Shown: one piece after another, positions 52,979-61,026 of the stretch
Layout of the letters: the number at the start of each line of letters is the position of its first letter
How positions within the stretch are numbered: the first letter of the stretch is position 1
NCBI RefSeq assembly: GCF_014069575.1
Contig: NZ_CP059675.1
Span: forward strand, 1,426,001-1,490,000
DNA from: Schaalia sp. JY-X169
Lineage (GTDB): Bacteria > Actinomycetota > Actinomycetes > Actinomycetales > Actinomycetaceae
Direction of reading: 5' to 3'
Length of the DNA: 64,000 nucleotides
Notes under the pieces: generated by a model
Seen by the model: the letters and a program-made list of their open reading frames with translations, nothing else
What the model was told of the DNA's origin: nothing
Databases searched by the model: none
Position numbers and translations under genes: made by a program

Positions 52979-53761
52979 CTAGCCCTTGCCTCGGCTTCCC
53001 TTCGAGGCCGCCGCCACGTCCACCAACCACAGCGTCTCTTCTGTCCCGCGGACCGAGCCCGCCGGCGTCACCTTGCGCGGAGCGCCCGACCACGCGGAAG
53101 CAACCGCGTCAGCCTTGTCCGCCCCGGCTGGTACCAGCCAGATCGCCCGAGCGGCCTCGATCGCATCGAACGTGAGCGAAACACGAAGCGGCGGGGGCTT
53201 CGGAGAATCGCGCACCGCGACCACCGTGCCACTGGCGTCAAGCGCGGCGTTACCCGGGAACAATGAAGCGATGTGACCATCGGGGCCAACCCCAAGCATC
53301 AGCACGTCAAACTCTGGCACGCCGACCCCCTCGGGAGCGAACTCTGCCAGTTCGCCAGCATAGAGTTCCGCCGCAATCTCAGGTGTCGCGACCCCACCTT
53401 CTGGGTCAAGGGCCGGCATCTGGTGAATGTTCGTCTCAGGTATGGCTTCGGCAAAGCGACTCAGAAACACCTCCCGGGCCCCGGTCTCATTGCGTTCCGG
53501 GTCGCCATCCACAAGGAAACGCTCATCCCCCCACCAGAAATGCACTTGCGCCCAGTCCACCGCGCCCGCGGCGGGCTCATTGACGATGGCAGCAAGCGTC
53601 TTGGTCCCCACGGTGCCCCCGGTAAGCACGACGTGAACCGGTGACGTCACGGACTGGACGTCCGTAATGCGTGTGATCAGGCACGCGGCAGTGCCCGCCG
53701 CCAAAGTGTCGGCGTCCGGGTAGACAACTACCCGTGGTGTCGGTGGTAAAACAGTCATCAT
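52979..53761 (-). CDS. pgl: 6-phosphogluconolactonase
   Basis: The 260-residue protein is the DevB/SOL type. It contains H-V-V-L-T-G-G-T-V-G, V-H-F-W-W-G-D-E-R-F-L and L-M-L-G-V-G-P-D-G-H-I-A-S-L-F-P, the family's active-site loop. It hydrolyses 6-phosphogluconolactone, the second step of the oxidative pentose phosphate pathway. Its ATG overlaps the opcA stop (53758-53761). It is the last gene of the gnd-zwf-opcA-pgl operon. Confidence 0.93.
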   Translation of the reverse strand: MMTVLPPTPRVVVYPDADTLAAGTAACLITRITDVQSVTSPVHVVLTGGTVGTKTLAAIVNEPAAGAVDWAQVHFWWGDERFLVDGDPERNETGAREVFLSRFAEAIPETNIHQMPALDPEGGVATPEIAAELYAGELAEFAPEGVGVPEFDVLMLGVGPDGHIASLFPGNAALDASGTVVAVRDSPKPPPLRVSLTFDAIEAARAIWLVPAGADKADAVASAWSGAPRKVTPAGSVRGTEETLWLVDVAAASKGSRGKG

Positions 53762-54672
53762 TCCTCCAAGAGTGCGAGCCCATTAAGCAGGACATCGCCG
53801 TATGCTTCATCGGCATCGAGCCGCCTGAGATCCTCTGCCAGACTCTCACTGAGCGGACGCATCGGCAAGGTAATGTACTGGCGAGGTTCACCGGGAACCT
53901 GCAACGACGCGTTCCTCCCGTCAGGACGCGACAGCACAATCGGTCCCGACTCGCGCTCTAACCGCAACTCGGTGAGTCCCGGGGCGCCCTCGATCCGCTC
54001 CATCTCAACAGGGCACTCCAAGTGCAGCGCCAGCCACGCCCCCAGGAGGTCGAGGGCGGGGTGCCCTGCCTCTCCCGTCACGCTCGCTGAGAGGACAGGT
54101 TCATAGGGCGGCTGGTCCAATGTCGCAGCGATCAGTCCGCGCCACAGAGTCGTCCTCGTCCACGCCAAGTCAGTGTCGCCCGGTGCGTAATGCTCGCGAT
54201 GCTCACGCAACTGACCCATGCCATCAGTCGCTGAATAGCTATCCGTGATGCGCCGCTGGGCCAACTTCCCGAGCGGATCGGTCGACGGAGATGATGGTGA
54301 GTTGCACGGCCAGTACACCACCACGGGGGCGTCCGGCAGCAGAAGTGGAAGGACCAGTGTGTCGAGGTGTTCGGCCAGTTCCGCGCTGTGTTGCAAAACA
54401 ATGACTTCGCTGGCCCCGGCATCGTGACCCAGCCGCAGTTGCCCGTGCAACTCCCCCTCAATGTCATCGTTTTGTACGAGGGCGATCACGCGGCAGGGAT
54501 GCTCCCTACTCGCAGTGTTAGCGGCCTCGATTGCGGGCTCAACATCGGCATGGCCTGCGTCGATGACCAGGGTGAGGACGCGGGACAGCGCCACTGCTCC
54601 ACCCTCTTCACGCTCGTGGATGAGCCGCCGATTAATGTCAGCAACGGTTGTGTTGTCCATGTTGATAATCAC
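53758..54672 (-). CDS. opcA: OpcA, glucose-6-phosphate dehydrogenase assembly protein
   Basis: A 304-residue OpcA. The segments N-T-A-S-R-E-H-P-C-R-V-I-A-L and P-V-V-V-Y-W-P, then L-A-W-T-R-T-T-L-W-R, are typical. OpcA allosterically activates or assembles G6PDH and occurs mainly in Actinomycetota and cyanobacteria, which supports the taxonomic reading. It lies between zwf and pgl with 4-base overlaps at both ends, so the three are co-translated. Confidence 0.93.
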   Translation of the reverse strand: MIINMDNTTVADINRRLIHEREEGGAVALSRVLTLVIDAGHADVEPAIEAANTASREHPCRVIALVQNDDIEGELHGQLRLGHDAGASEVIVLQHSAELAEHLDTLVLPLLLPDAPVVVYWPCNSPSSPSTDPLGKLAQRRITDSYSATDGMGQLREHREHYAPGDTDLAWTRTTLWRGLIAATLDQPPYEPVLSASVTGEAGHPALDLLGAWLALHLECPVEMERIEGAPGLTELRLERESGPIVLSRPDGRNASLQVPGEPRQYITLPMRPLSESLAEDLRRLDADEAYGDVLLNGLALLEE

Positions 54673-56210
54673 GGGCGCCTCCAGCTGTGTCCGTCGCGTC
54701 GAACCATTTCCTCTGCCGAGTCTGGCCCCCAGGTGCCGGCGCGGTATGGCTCAGGCTTCCCATTGTTGGCCCAATATTCGATGACGGGGTCGAGGATCTC
54801 CCACGACAACTCCACCTCACGGTGACGCGGAAACAGCGGTGGGTCACCCAGCAGAACATCGAGAAGCAACCGTTCGTACGCCTCCGGAGACGCCTCCGTG
54901 AACGAGTGCCCATACCCGAAGTCCATCGTCACATCGCGCACCTCCATTACCGCCCCGGGAACCTTCGCGTTGAACTGCAGGCTCGCCCCGTCGTCGGGTT
55001 GGATGCGGATGACGAGGGCGTTATTGCCGGGCTCACGGCTCCCAGTGGTTGAGAAAGGTAGCGGCGGCGCCTTCTTGAAGACTACGGCAATCTCTGTGAC
55101 GCGGCGCGCCAGCCTCTTGCCGGTCCTCAGGTAGAACGGGACTCCTGACCAGCGCCGGTTGTCAATATCCACGCGGATTGCAGCGTAGGTCTCCGTCGTT
55201 GAGTTGGGGTCAAATCCGCCCTCGTCCAGATATCCGACAACCTGCTGCCCACCCTGCCACCCGGCCTCATACTGACCGCGGGCGGTGTGGTATTCGATGT
55301 CGGGCGGGACGCTCGCGGCTGAGAGAACCTTGACCTTCTCAGTCTCTAGGTCATCGGCATCGAAAGTGACCGGCTCCTCCATGGCGGTGAGCGCCAACAG
55401 CTGCAGCAGGTGATTTTGAATGACGTCCCGAGCCGCACCGATCCCGTCGTAGTAGCCGGCACGCCCACCAACACCGATGTCTTCGGCCATGGTGATCTGG
55501 ACGTGGTCGACATAGCGACTGTTCCACAGCGGTTCGAACAACTGGTTTGAGAAGCGCAACGCCAAGAGGTTCTGCACCGTCTCTTTGCCAAGATAATGGT
55601 CGATGCGGAAAACGGAACGCGGCGGGAAGACGTCCTCGACCACGCGGTTGAGGGCGCGGGCTGACTCGAGGTCGTGCCCGAACGGCTTCTCAATGACAAC
55701 GCGTCGCCAAGACCCGTTGGCGCCCTCGGAAATCCCCGCACGTGCCAACTGTCCGCACACCTGCGGAAACGCGCTGGGTGGCACGGAGAGGTAGAAGGCG
55801 AAATTGCCACGCGTGCCGCGGGTGCGGTCCAGTTCCACCATGACATCCCGCAGCCTGTCGAAAGCAGCGTCGTCGTCAAAGGAGCCACTGACAAAGCGGA
55901 TGCCACCAAGCAGTTGTTGCCACGCCGCCTCATTGAACTCGGTACGTGAATACTCTTGGATGCACTCTTTGACGACCTCGGCGAACTTCGCGTCATCCCA
56001 GTCGCGGCGACCAAACCCAATCAGAGCGAATCCCGGTGAGAGGAGCCCGCGGTTGGCGAGGTCGTAGATGGCCGGGAGGAGCTTCTTGCGTGCCAGGTCT
56101 CCGGTGACTCCGAAGATCACCAGGCCGGAGGACCCAGCAATGCGCGGCAGCCTCCGGTCACGCTTGTCGCGCAGTGGGTTGTGTGTCGCGGTTACTTCTG
56201 CGGGGCTCAT
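54669..56210 (-). CDS. zwf: glucose-6-phosphate 1-dehydrogenase
   Basis: The 513-residue enzyme has the NADP-binding G-V-T-G-D-L-A-R-K-K-L at about 30-40 and the active-site R-I-D-H-Y-L-G-K-E-T-V-Q-N, with the catalytic His-Asp. The substrate-binding Y-L-R-T-G-K-R-L is in the C-terminal half. The ATG at 56210 overlaps the gnd stop (ATGA) and fits the family; the longer frame upstream is within gnd. It makes 6-phosphogluconolactone and NADPH. Confidence 0.96.
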   Translation of the reverse strand: MSPAEVTATHNPLRDKRDRRLPRIAGSSGLVIFGVTGDLARKKLLPAIYDLANRGLLSPGFALIGFGRRDWDDAKFAEVVKECIQEYSRTEFNEAAWQQLLGGIRFVSGSFDDDAAFDRLRDVMVELDRTRGTRGNFAFYLSVPPSAFPQVCGQLARAGISEGANGSWRRVVIEKPFGHDLESARALNRVVEDVFPPRSVFRIDHYLGKETVQNLLALRFSNQLFEPLWNSRYVDHVQITMAEDIGVGGRAGYYDGIGAARDVIQNHLLQLLALTAMEEPVTFDADDLETEKVKVLSAASVPPDIEYHTARGQYEAGWQGGQQVVGYLDEGGFDPNSTTETYAAIRVDIDNRRWSGVPFYLRTGKRLARRVTEIAVVFKKAPPLPFSTTGSREPGNNALVIRIQPDDGASLQFNAKVPGAVMEVRDVTMDFGYGHSFTEASPEAYERLLLDVLLGDPPLFPRHREVELSWEILDPVIEYWANNGKPEPYRAGTWGPDSAEEMVRRDGHSWRRP

Positions 56211-57649
56211 TGTTCGGTCTCGGACCGATCCGCTGTCCATTCGGTATGGAAGAAGCCGGGCCGATCGGTGCGCTGGTAGGTGTGTGCGCCAAAGTAGTCA
56301 CGTTGCGCTTGGATCAGGTTGGCCGGAAGCCGCTCGGCGCGAACCCCGTCGTAGTAGGCCAGCGACGAAGAGAAAGCGGGGGTCGGCACCCCGTGTAGTG
56401 CAGCGTCAGAGACAATACGCCTCCACGACTTCAGCCCGGCTGCAACAGCGCCCGTGAAGTATTCGTCCGCGAGCAGCAGCGGCAGTGCCGGGTCGCGCTC
56501 ATAGGCCTCAGTGATGCGATTGAGGAAGCTTGCGCGAATGATGCAGCCACCACGCCAGATCCGCGCCATAGCCGCGCGGTTGATGTTCCACCCGAAGGCC
56601 TCGGAAGCCGCGGCGATCTGGTCGAACCCCTGGGAGTAGGCAACAATCTTTGAAGCGTAAAGCGCCTGACGTACGTCTTCAATGAAGGCGTCACGGTCAG
56701 TGATGTCCCAGGGAAGAGTGTCAGCCGGAAGCACCCCTTGGGCAGCTTCGCGCTGCGGTACCGATCCGGACAGCGCACGGGCAAAGGTAGCTTCCGCGAT
56801 CCCCGTGATCGGCACCCCGAGGTCGAGGGCGTTCTGCACCGTCCAACGTCCAGTCCCCTTCTGTTCGGCCTGGTCAAGGACGATGTCCACGAAAGCCTTG
56901 CCGGTTTTGGCGTCAACCTGAGAGAGGACTTCAGCGGTGATTTCAATGAGGAATGACTCCAGTTCGCCCTCGTTCCACTTGGCGAAGATTTCCCCAATTT
57001 CAGCTGCCGATGCGCCCAATCCCTGGCGGAGCAGGTCGTAAGCCTCAGCGATTAGCTGCATGTCAGCGTACTCGATGCCGTTGTGAACCATCTTGACGAA
57101 GTGCCCGGCACCGTCCGGACCGACGTAGGTGGTGCAGGGGACGCCATCGACCTGGGCTGCAATGTCCTCAAGGATCGGCCCCAAGGTTTCGTAAAACTCA
57201 GGTGCACCGCCGGGCATGATAGAAGGTCCGTTGAGCGCGCCCTCTTCTCCCCCGGACACACCCATACCAACGAAGTGGATGCCCGCCTCACGCAGCGCCA
57301 GTTCCCGGCGCACAGTGTCGGGGAAGTGGGCGTTTCCGGCATCGACAATAATGTCGCCCGGCTCCAGGAGCGGAACCAACTCGTTGATGACGGCGTCGGT
57401 TGCGACACCAGCCTGAACCATGGAAATGATTGTTCGAGGGCGCTCCAGCGACTCGACAAACTCTTCCATCGTCGTCGAAGGCACAAACTCGCCCTCGTCC
57501 CCGTGGTCCTCAATCAGCGACTGGGTGCGCGCATAGGTGCGGTTGTGAACCGCCGTCACATAGCCGTGCCGCGCAATGTTGCGCGCCAAGTTGCGACCCA
57601 TAACTGCCAAACCTGTGACCCCAATTTGGGCCTTCGTACCTAGACTCAT
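56207..57649 (-). CDS. gnd: 6-phosphogluconate dehydrogenase, decarboxylating
   Basis: The roughly 480-residue enzyme has N-terminal G-V-T-G-L-A-V-M-G-R-N-L-A (Rossmann), the signature G-M-G-V-S-G-G-E-E-G-A-L-N-G-P-S-I-M, catalytic H-F-V-K-M-V-H-N-G-I-E-Y, and K-G-T-G-R-W-T in the helical domain. The length is that of the NADP-dependent type. The ATG at 57649 matches the family start. It is the first gene of the operon, so expression of the whole oxidative branch would start upstream of it, near 57650-57720. Confidence 0.95.
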   Translation of the reverse strand: MSLGTKAQIGVTGLAVMGRNLARNIARHGYVTAVHNRTYARTQSLIEDHGDEGEFVPSTTMEEFVESLERPRTIISMVQAGVATDAVINELVPLLEPGDIIVDAGNAHFPDTVRRELALREAGIHFVGMGVSGGEEGALNGPSIMPGGAPEFYETLGPILEDIAAQVDGVPCTTYVGPDGAGHFVKMVHNGIEYADMQLIAEAYDLLRQGLGASAAEIGEIFAKWNEGELESFLIEITAEVLSQVDAKTGKAFVDIVLDQAEQKGTGRWTVQNALDLGVPITGIAEATFARALSGSVPQREAAQGVLPADTLPWDITDRDAFIEDVRQALYASKIVAYSQGFDQIAAASEAFGWNINRAAMARIWRGGCIIRASFLNRITEAYERDPALPLLLADEYFTGAVAAGLKSWRRIVSDAALHGVPTPAFSSSLAYYDGVRAERLPANLIQAQRDYFGAHTYQRTDRPGFFHTEWTADRSETEQ

Positions 57650-57729
57650 GGCTCTACTGTTCCGCAAGTCGGCCCAAGTGGTCCGGGATGTTCAAACTAT
57701 GACCAGGAGCGACCCTGATAAGGTTTGCA

Positions 57730-58176
57730 ATGGTCCTTGACGGATTGACCCCCGCCAACAAATTAGACGGAGCGCGATGTCTTCGCAGATTCTCGATGCG
57801 GGTGGCGATCTACGCTGTTGGCGGCGGCCTGCTTGAGGTGCTGGTCAGTCCCATCGTGGAGCACCTGCCAACTCCGGCAGACCAAAAGGCCTCTGGAATG
57901 GCACTGCTGCATTCCTTCTACTGCTGGGGACAGGTCGCAGTTGTCGTGGGAACCACGATCATCCTCGGACTGCTCGGGCCCGGACTGTTTGCGCTCCTCA
58001 TGGGCATCGGGCGCTTCGCATACGGGAGGTGGGGTTCCGGCCTCGACCTGCGGCGACTCCTTCTCTTCTCAAGTGTCGGCGCGGTGATTCCAGCGGTCTT
58101 CGCGGTCGTCGTGTGGCGTTTCGGGAAGGTCCGGCACACTTCGGCAGTACCTGCGGGTGCCAGACCCAAGCCCTGA
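57730..58176 (+). pseudogene. remnant of an MFS transporter with internal deletion
   Basis: The open frame of 148 residues reads Y-A-V-G-G-G-L-L-E-V-L-V-S-P-I-V-E-H-L-P-T, then M-A-L-L-H-S-F-Y-C-W-G-Q-V-A-V-V. These are signature parts from the first half of a roughly 400-residue MFS permease group. They are followed directly by G-P-G-L-F-A-L-L-M-G-I-G-R-F-A-Y-G, which belongs to the second half. The true N-terminus and most helices are missing although the frame stays open. It could still make a 3-helix membrane peptide. The gene faces the GPH transporter gene, stop to stop. Confidence 0.65.
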
Positions 58177-58179
58177 TTC

Positions 58180-59574
58180 CTACTTCTCGTTTTCTGCCAA
58201 CTCTTGGCGGAGCTTATTATTTGCCTGCTCGACCCGCAGCCACCACAGCAGGAACGCGATGAGGGCCGCGATGATTACTGGCAACCACAGGTACATGAAG
58301 TTCAGCATGTTGATTGCCGTCGCAGGTTGCACTGCTGCTCCCCCGACGTAGCCACCGGCAGCGAGGAGCCAGCCCGAGAGGGCGACACCGCCGCCGCCGC
58401 CGATCTTCACGCCCAGTGAGGTAGCGGAGAACATCATGCCGTCGATCCGCTTGTTGTGGGTGAGGTAGGTGTTCTGGGAAGCCTCCGCAATCAGTGCGTT
58501 TAGTGTTCCCTGGAGCGGGCTCATCCCGAAGGACGCCAGTGCCGAGAAGGCCAACATCAGAGGAATGTTCCCCATCCCGGCCGCAACAATCACCAGGGCC
58601 CTGCCGACGAATGCGATGACGTAGCCAACGAAGTTGACCGGGTAGATCATACCGACTCTCTTGACGATGAAGGGTGTGACAACCAGTCCCAAGATGAGCG
58701 GCACATTGATCGCCCACGCAAACGTGGAGAAGTAACTCGCATCCCCAAGGACGTAGGTCATGAAGTAGATTCCGGTCCCCATCATGGCGGTGAAGAGCTG
58801 CCCCATCATGAAGACTGCGACAACTAGCAGATAGTACTTGTTTGAGAACAGAAGCTTGAACGACTCAAGTAGTGGGGGTGCGCCCTCGTCAATTGCTTCC
58901 TGCTCTTCTTCGGCGTCCTCGCCAACCTTTTCGTAGAGGACTTCGGCGGGAAGCTCACGAACTGAGAACACGGAGATAGTGTTGACGACGAGGCCGATCA
59001 CAGCGTAAAGGATGGCCACATTGCGCCATGCGGCTGCGTCCCCGCCGAATGCCTGCACCAAACCAACCGTCGATACCTGGATCACCAGGCTGGTTCCGAA
59101 GGCGAAGATGAAGCGCAGGGAACCCATCTGCACCCGCTCTTCAGGGTTCTTGGTGATCAAAGCGGTCAGGGTTGAGTAAGAGATGTTGTTTGCGGTGTAG
59201 AAGACGGCATTGAGCAGCACGTAGGTGATGAAGAACCACGCGTACTTAGAGAAGTCGCCAAGGTCGGCGGGGATGGCAAAGATTGCGACAATCATCAACG
59301 CACACCCGAAGTATGCGTAGAACATCCAGGGACGAGCCTTACCCATCTTGGTATTCGTTCTATCGATGAGTGCCCCGAAGAAGAGGTCGGAGACGCCGTC
59401 GAATATCCTTGCCACCATGATCAGGGTGCCGACAATGCCGGGATTCATCCCCATCGTGTCGGTCAGGTAGATCATCACAAAGAATGCGATGAACGCGTAA
59501 ACAACGTTGCCGCCAACGTCGCCCGCGCCGTAACCGACCTTGTTGTACCACTTCAAATACTTCTTGTCGTCCAT
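58180..59574 (-). CDS. GPH-family sugar:cation symporter
   Basis: The 464-residue protein has about 12 helices and the glycoside-pentoside-hexuronide features: K-V-G-Y-G-A-G-D-V-G-G-N near the start, V-A-R-I-F-D-G-V-S-D-L-F-F-G-A-L-I-D-R-T and G-K-A-R-P-W. Relatives carry melibiose, lactose, glucuronides or xylosides. No glycosidase gene adjoins it, so the substrate cannot be assigned; the esterase lipoprotein nearby might act on a plant-derived substrate. The Glu-rich loop at about 215-235 is cytoplasmic. Confidence 0.9.
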   Translation of the reverse strand: MDDKKYLKWYNKVGYGAGDVGGNVVYAFIAFFVMIYLTDTMGMNPGIVGTLIMVARIFDGVSDLFFGALIDRTNTKMGKARPWMFYAYFGCALMIVAIFAIPADLGDFSKYAWFFITYVLLNAVFYTANNISYSTLTALITKNPEERVQMGSLRFIFAFGTSLVIQVSTVGLVQAFGGDAAAWRNVAILYAVIGLVVNTISVFSVRELPAEVLYEKVGEDAEEEQEAIDEGAPPLLESFKLLFSNKYYLLVVAVFMMGQLFTAMMGTGIYFMTYVLGDASYFSTFAWAINVPLILGLVVTPFIVKRVGMIYPVNFVGYVIAFVGRALVIVAAGMGNIPLMLAFSALASFGMSPLQGTLNALIAEASQNTYLTHNKRIDGMMFSATSLGVKIGGGGGVALSGWLLAAGGYVGGAAVQPATAINMLNFMYLWLPVIIAALIAFLLWWLRVEQANNKLRQELAENEK

Positions 59575-59734
59575 GTGTCTACCTCAAGCGCCGTTGCTTT
59601 TCTCAGTTCCCAGAACGGGTCTTTAGCGACCCCTCGTTAAGACCGCATAACCTAACTACTATCAACAATCGCGCCGCAATAACGGAAGTTTGGAAGAACG
59701 AAATGGCTGCAGTAACCCAACATGAGGAGTCACC

Positions 59735-60202
59735 ATGACAAACACCGAGGTCAGCGTAGCTACCGCACCCCAGACGTACCACATCTTCATCAAGGCTCCT
59801 GCCGACACCATCTGGGACGCGCTTGCACGCCCAGAATTTACTGCTAAATACTTCTACGGCTCCCGCGTGGAAACAACCGCTGAGGTCGGTACGCCCTTCC
59901 GCTACCACTCACCCGACGGCGCATCACTCTGGGGTGACGAGGTCGTGCTGGAGTCTGACCGCCCAAACAAACTAGTCGTCGGCTGGCGATCCCTGTTCAA
60001 CCCGGACGCTCGCGACGAGCCACCAAGCCGCGTTTCCTGGCAGATCGAAGACCAGAGCGACGGTACCTGCCTACTCACCGTTATCCACGATCAACTTGAG
60101 GAGTCCCCTAACACGGCGGCAGGGGTTGGCGGACCCGGATGGATGTTCGTACTCAGCGGCCTGAAGACACTACTGGAAACTGGCGAGCCGATGGTTGGGT
60201 AG
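59735..60202 (+). CDS. SRPBCC/AHSA1 domain protein
   Basis: A 155-residue single SRPBCC domain: Y-H-I-F-I-K-A-P-A-D-T-I-W-D-A-L, F-T-A-K-Y-F-Y-G, W-G-D-E-V-V-L-E, and the C-terminal G-W-M-F-V-L-S-G-L-K-T-L-L-E-T-G. Such proteins often sit next to ArsR-type regulators and bind small hydrophobic ligands, but no regulator is seen here. AGGAG precedes the ATG at 59735. A piece of this gene is duplicated at 60677-60743, within the next gene. Confidence 0.87.
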   Translation: MTNTEVSVATAPQTYHIFIKAPADTIWDALARPEFTAKYFYGSRVETTAEVGTPFRYHSPDGASLWGDEVVLESDRPNKLVVGWRSLFNPDARDEPPSRVSWQIEDQSDGTCLLTVIHDQLEESPNTAAGVGGPGWMFVLSGLKTLLETGEPMVG

Positions 60203-60270
60203 CTGAGCCTAAGCCACCTTCGCAAAGCCCGATTCTTGACCGGTTGAGATCGTCCTGTGAACATGGATGC

Positions 60271-60708
60271 ATGGCCCCAGAACCGTCAGACCTAACGTTG
60301 CCCGAAGCGGAGCGGCGCGACCTCATCCGCTGGGCAGCGGAATGCGTTCGGAGGCTCCTGCCAATCTTCGAGAGTGCAGCGCCCGGCGATCCCCGTCTTT
60401 CACAAGCTCTTGACGGCGCGGAGGCCTTCGCACGCGGTGAACTCAGCGTCGGGCCGATGCGTCACCTCGCTTTCGGATGCCACGCCGCAGCGCGCGACGT
60501 TGACGACGTAGCCGCATCAGCCGTCGCCCGAGCGTGTGGTCAAGCTGCCGCCATCGCCCACATGGGCGGGCATAGTCGAGAAATCAGCCGCTACACAGCA
60601 AAGGCACTTGGAGGGGATGCAGCGCCGGAACTGGCGTGGCAACGCGAGCACATCCCGGTCCGCTTCGAGGCCTATGTCTACGGCTCCCGCGTGGAGACCA
60701 CCGGTTAG
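60271..60708 (+). CDS. putative immunity protein (Imm-5-like), chimeric 3' end
   Basis: The 145-residue protein matches the widespread putative immunity family: R-D-L-I-R-W-A-A-E-C-V-R-R-L-L-P-I-F-E, D-P-R-L-S-Q-A-L-D-G-A-E-A-F-A-R-G-E and A-A-A-I-A-H-M-G-G-H-S-R. Its last residues, Y-G-S-R-V-E-T-T-G, are not family sequence but a copy of codons from the upstream SRPBCC gene, and the TAG stop lies inside the copied segment. The C-terminus is therefore probably truncated and replaced, and function is doubtful. The ATG at 60271 is chosen; no toxin gene is adjacent. Confidence 0.7.
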   Translation: MAPEPSDLTLPEAERRDLIRWAAECVRRLLPIFESAAPGDPRLSQALDGAEAFARGELSVGPMRHLAFGCHAAARDVDDVAASAVARACGQAAAIAHMGGHSREISRYTAKALGGDAAPELAWQREHIPVRFEAYVYGSRVETTG

Positions 60709-60743
60709 GTCCGTACATCCTTTCGCTACCACTCACCCGACCG
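60677..60743 (+). repeat. duplicated fragment of the SRPBCC gene
   Basis: These 67 bases match 59853-59919 at roughly 85 percent, in the same reading frame (Y-G-S-R-V-E-T-T). A GAG codon of the source is TAG here and forms the stop of the immunity-like gene. The rest of the copy, through C-T-A-C-C-A-C-T-C-A-C-C-C-G-A, is noncoding. Confidence 0.85.
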
Positions 60744-60758
60744 CCACCACCACCACGC

Positions 60759-60836
60759 GAAATGCATACGTTGGGAACCGAAACAACCCTGGGGTATGCA
60801 CCCCAGACACACATCCCGTCCCAACGTATACATTTC
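60759..60836. repeat. 78-bp nested palindromic element, copy 2
   Basis: The arms are GAAATGCATACGTTGGGA at 60759-60776 and its near-complement ending CGTATACATTTC at 60836; the inner palindrome is CTGGGGTATGCACCCCAG at 60789-60806. Length and layout equal copies 1 and 3. It lies between the chimeric immunity gene and the small zinc-ribbon gene. Confidence 0.88.
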
Positions 60837-60855
60837 ACGAACTAGGGGCATCGGC

Positions 60856-60954
60856 TCAGGAGGGGCCATCCATCGGGTACCCACAGTTCGCACAGGTGTC
60901 TTCGCCCGGCTCGCTGGCAGTGCCGCAACGCTGGCAATACTGCACAGGCGACAT
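60856..60954 (-). CDS. small zinc-ribbon protein (32 residues)
   Basis: An open frame reads M-S-P-V-Q-Y-C-Q-R-C-G-T, then D-T-C-A-N-C-G-Y-P-M and ends after D-G-P-S. The C-x2-C ... C-x2-C spacing is that of a zinc ribbon as found at the ends of many bacterial proteins. It lies 70 bases downstream of the esterase gene on the same strand. It could be a genuine microprotein or the surviving start of a longer gene cut off near the palindromic element. No strong ribosome-binding site is visible. Confidence 0.5.
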   Translation of the reverse strand: MSPVQYCQRCGTASEPGEDTCANCGYPMDGPS

Positions 60955-61026
60955 TGGATGAATCACGCACTTACCCCTTTGTACATGGTGGACGCGGCTC
61001 AAAGATGGTAGATGGCAGAGCGGCAG

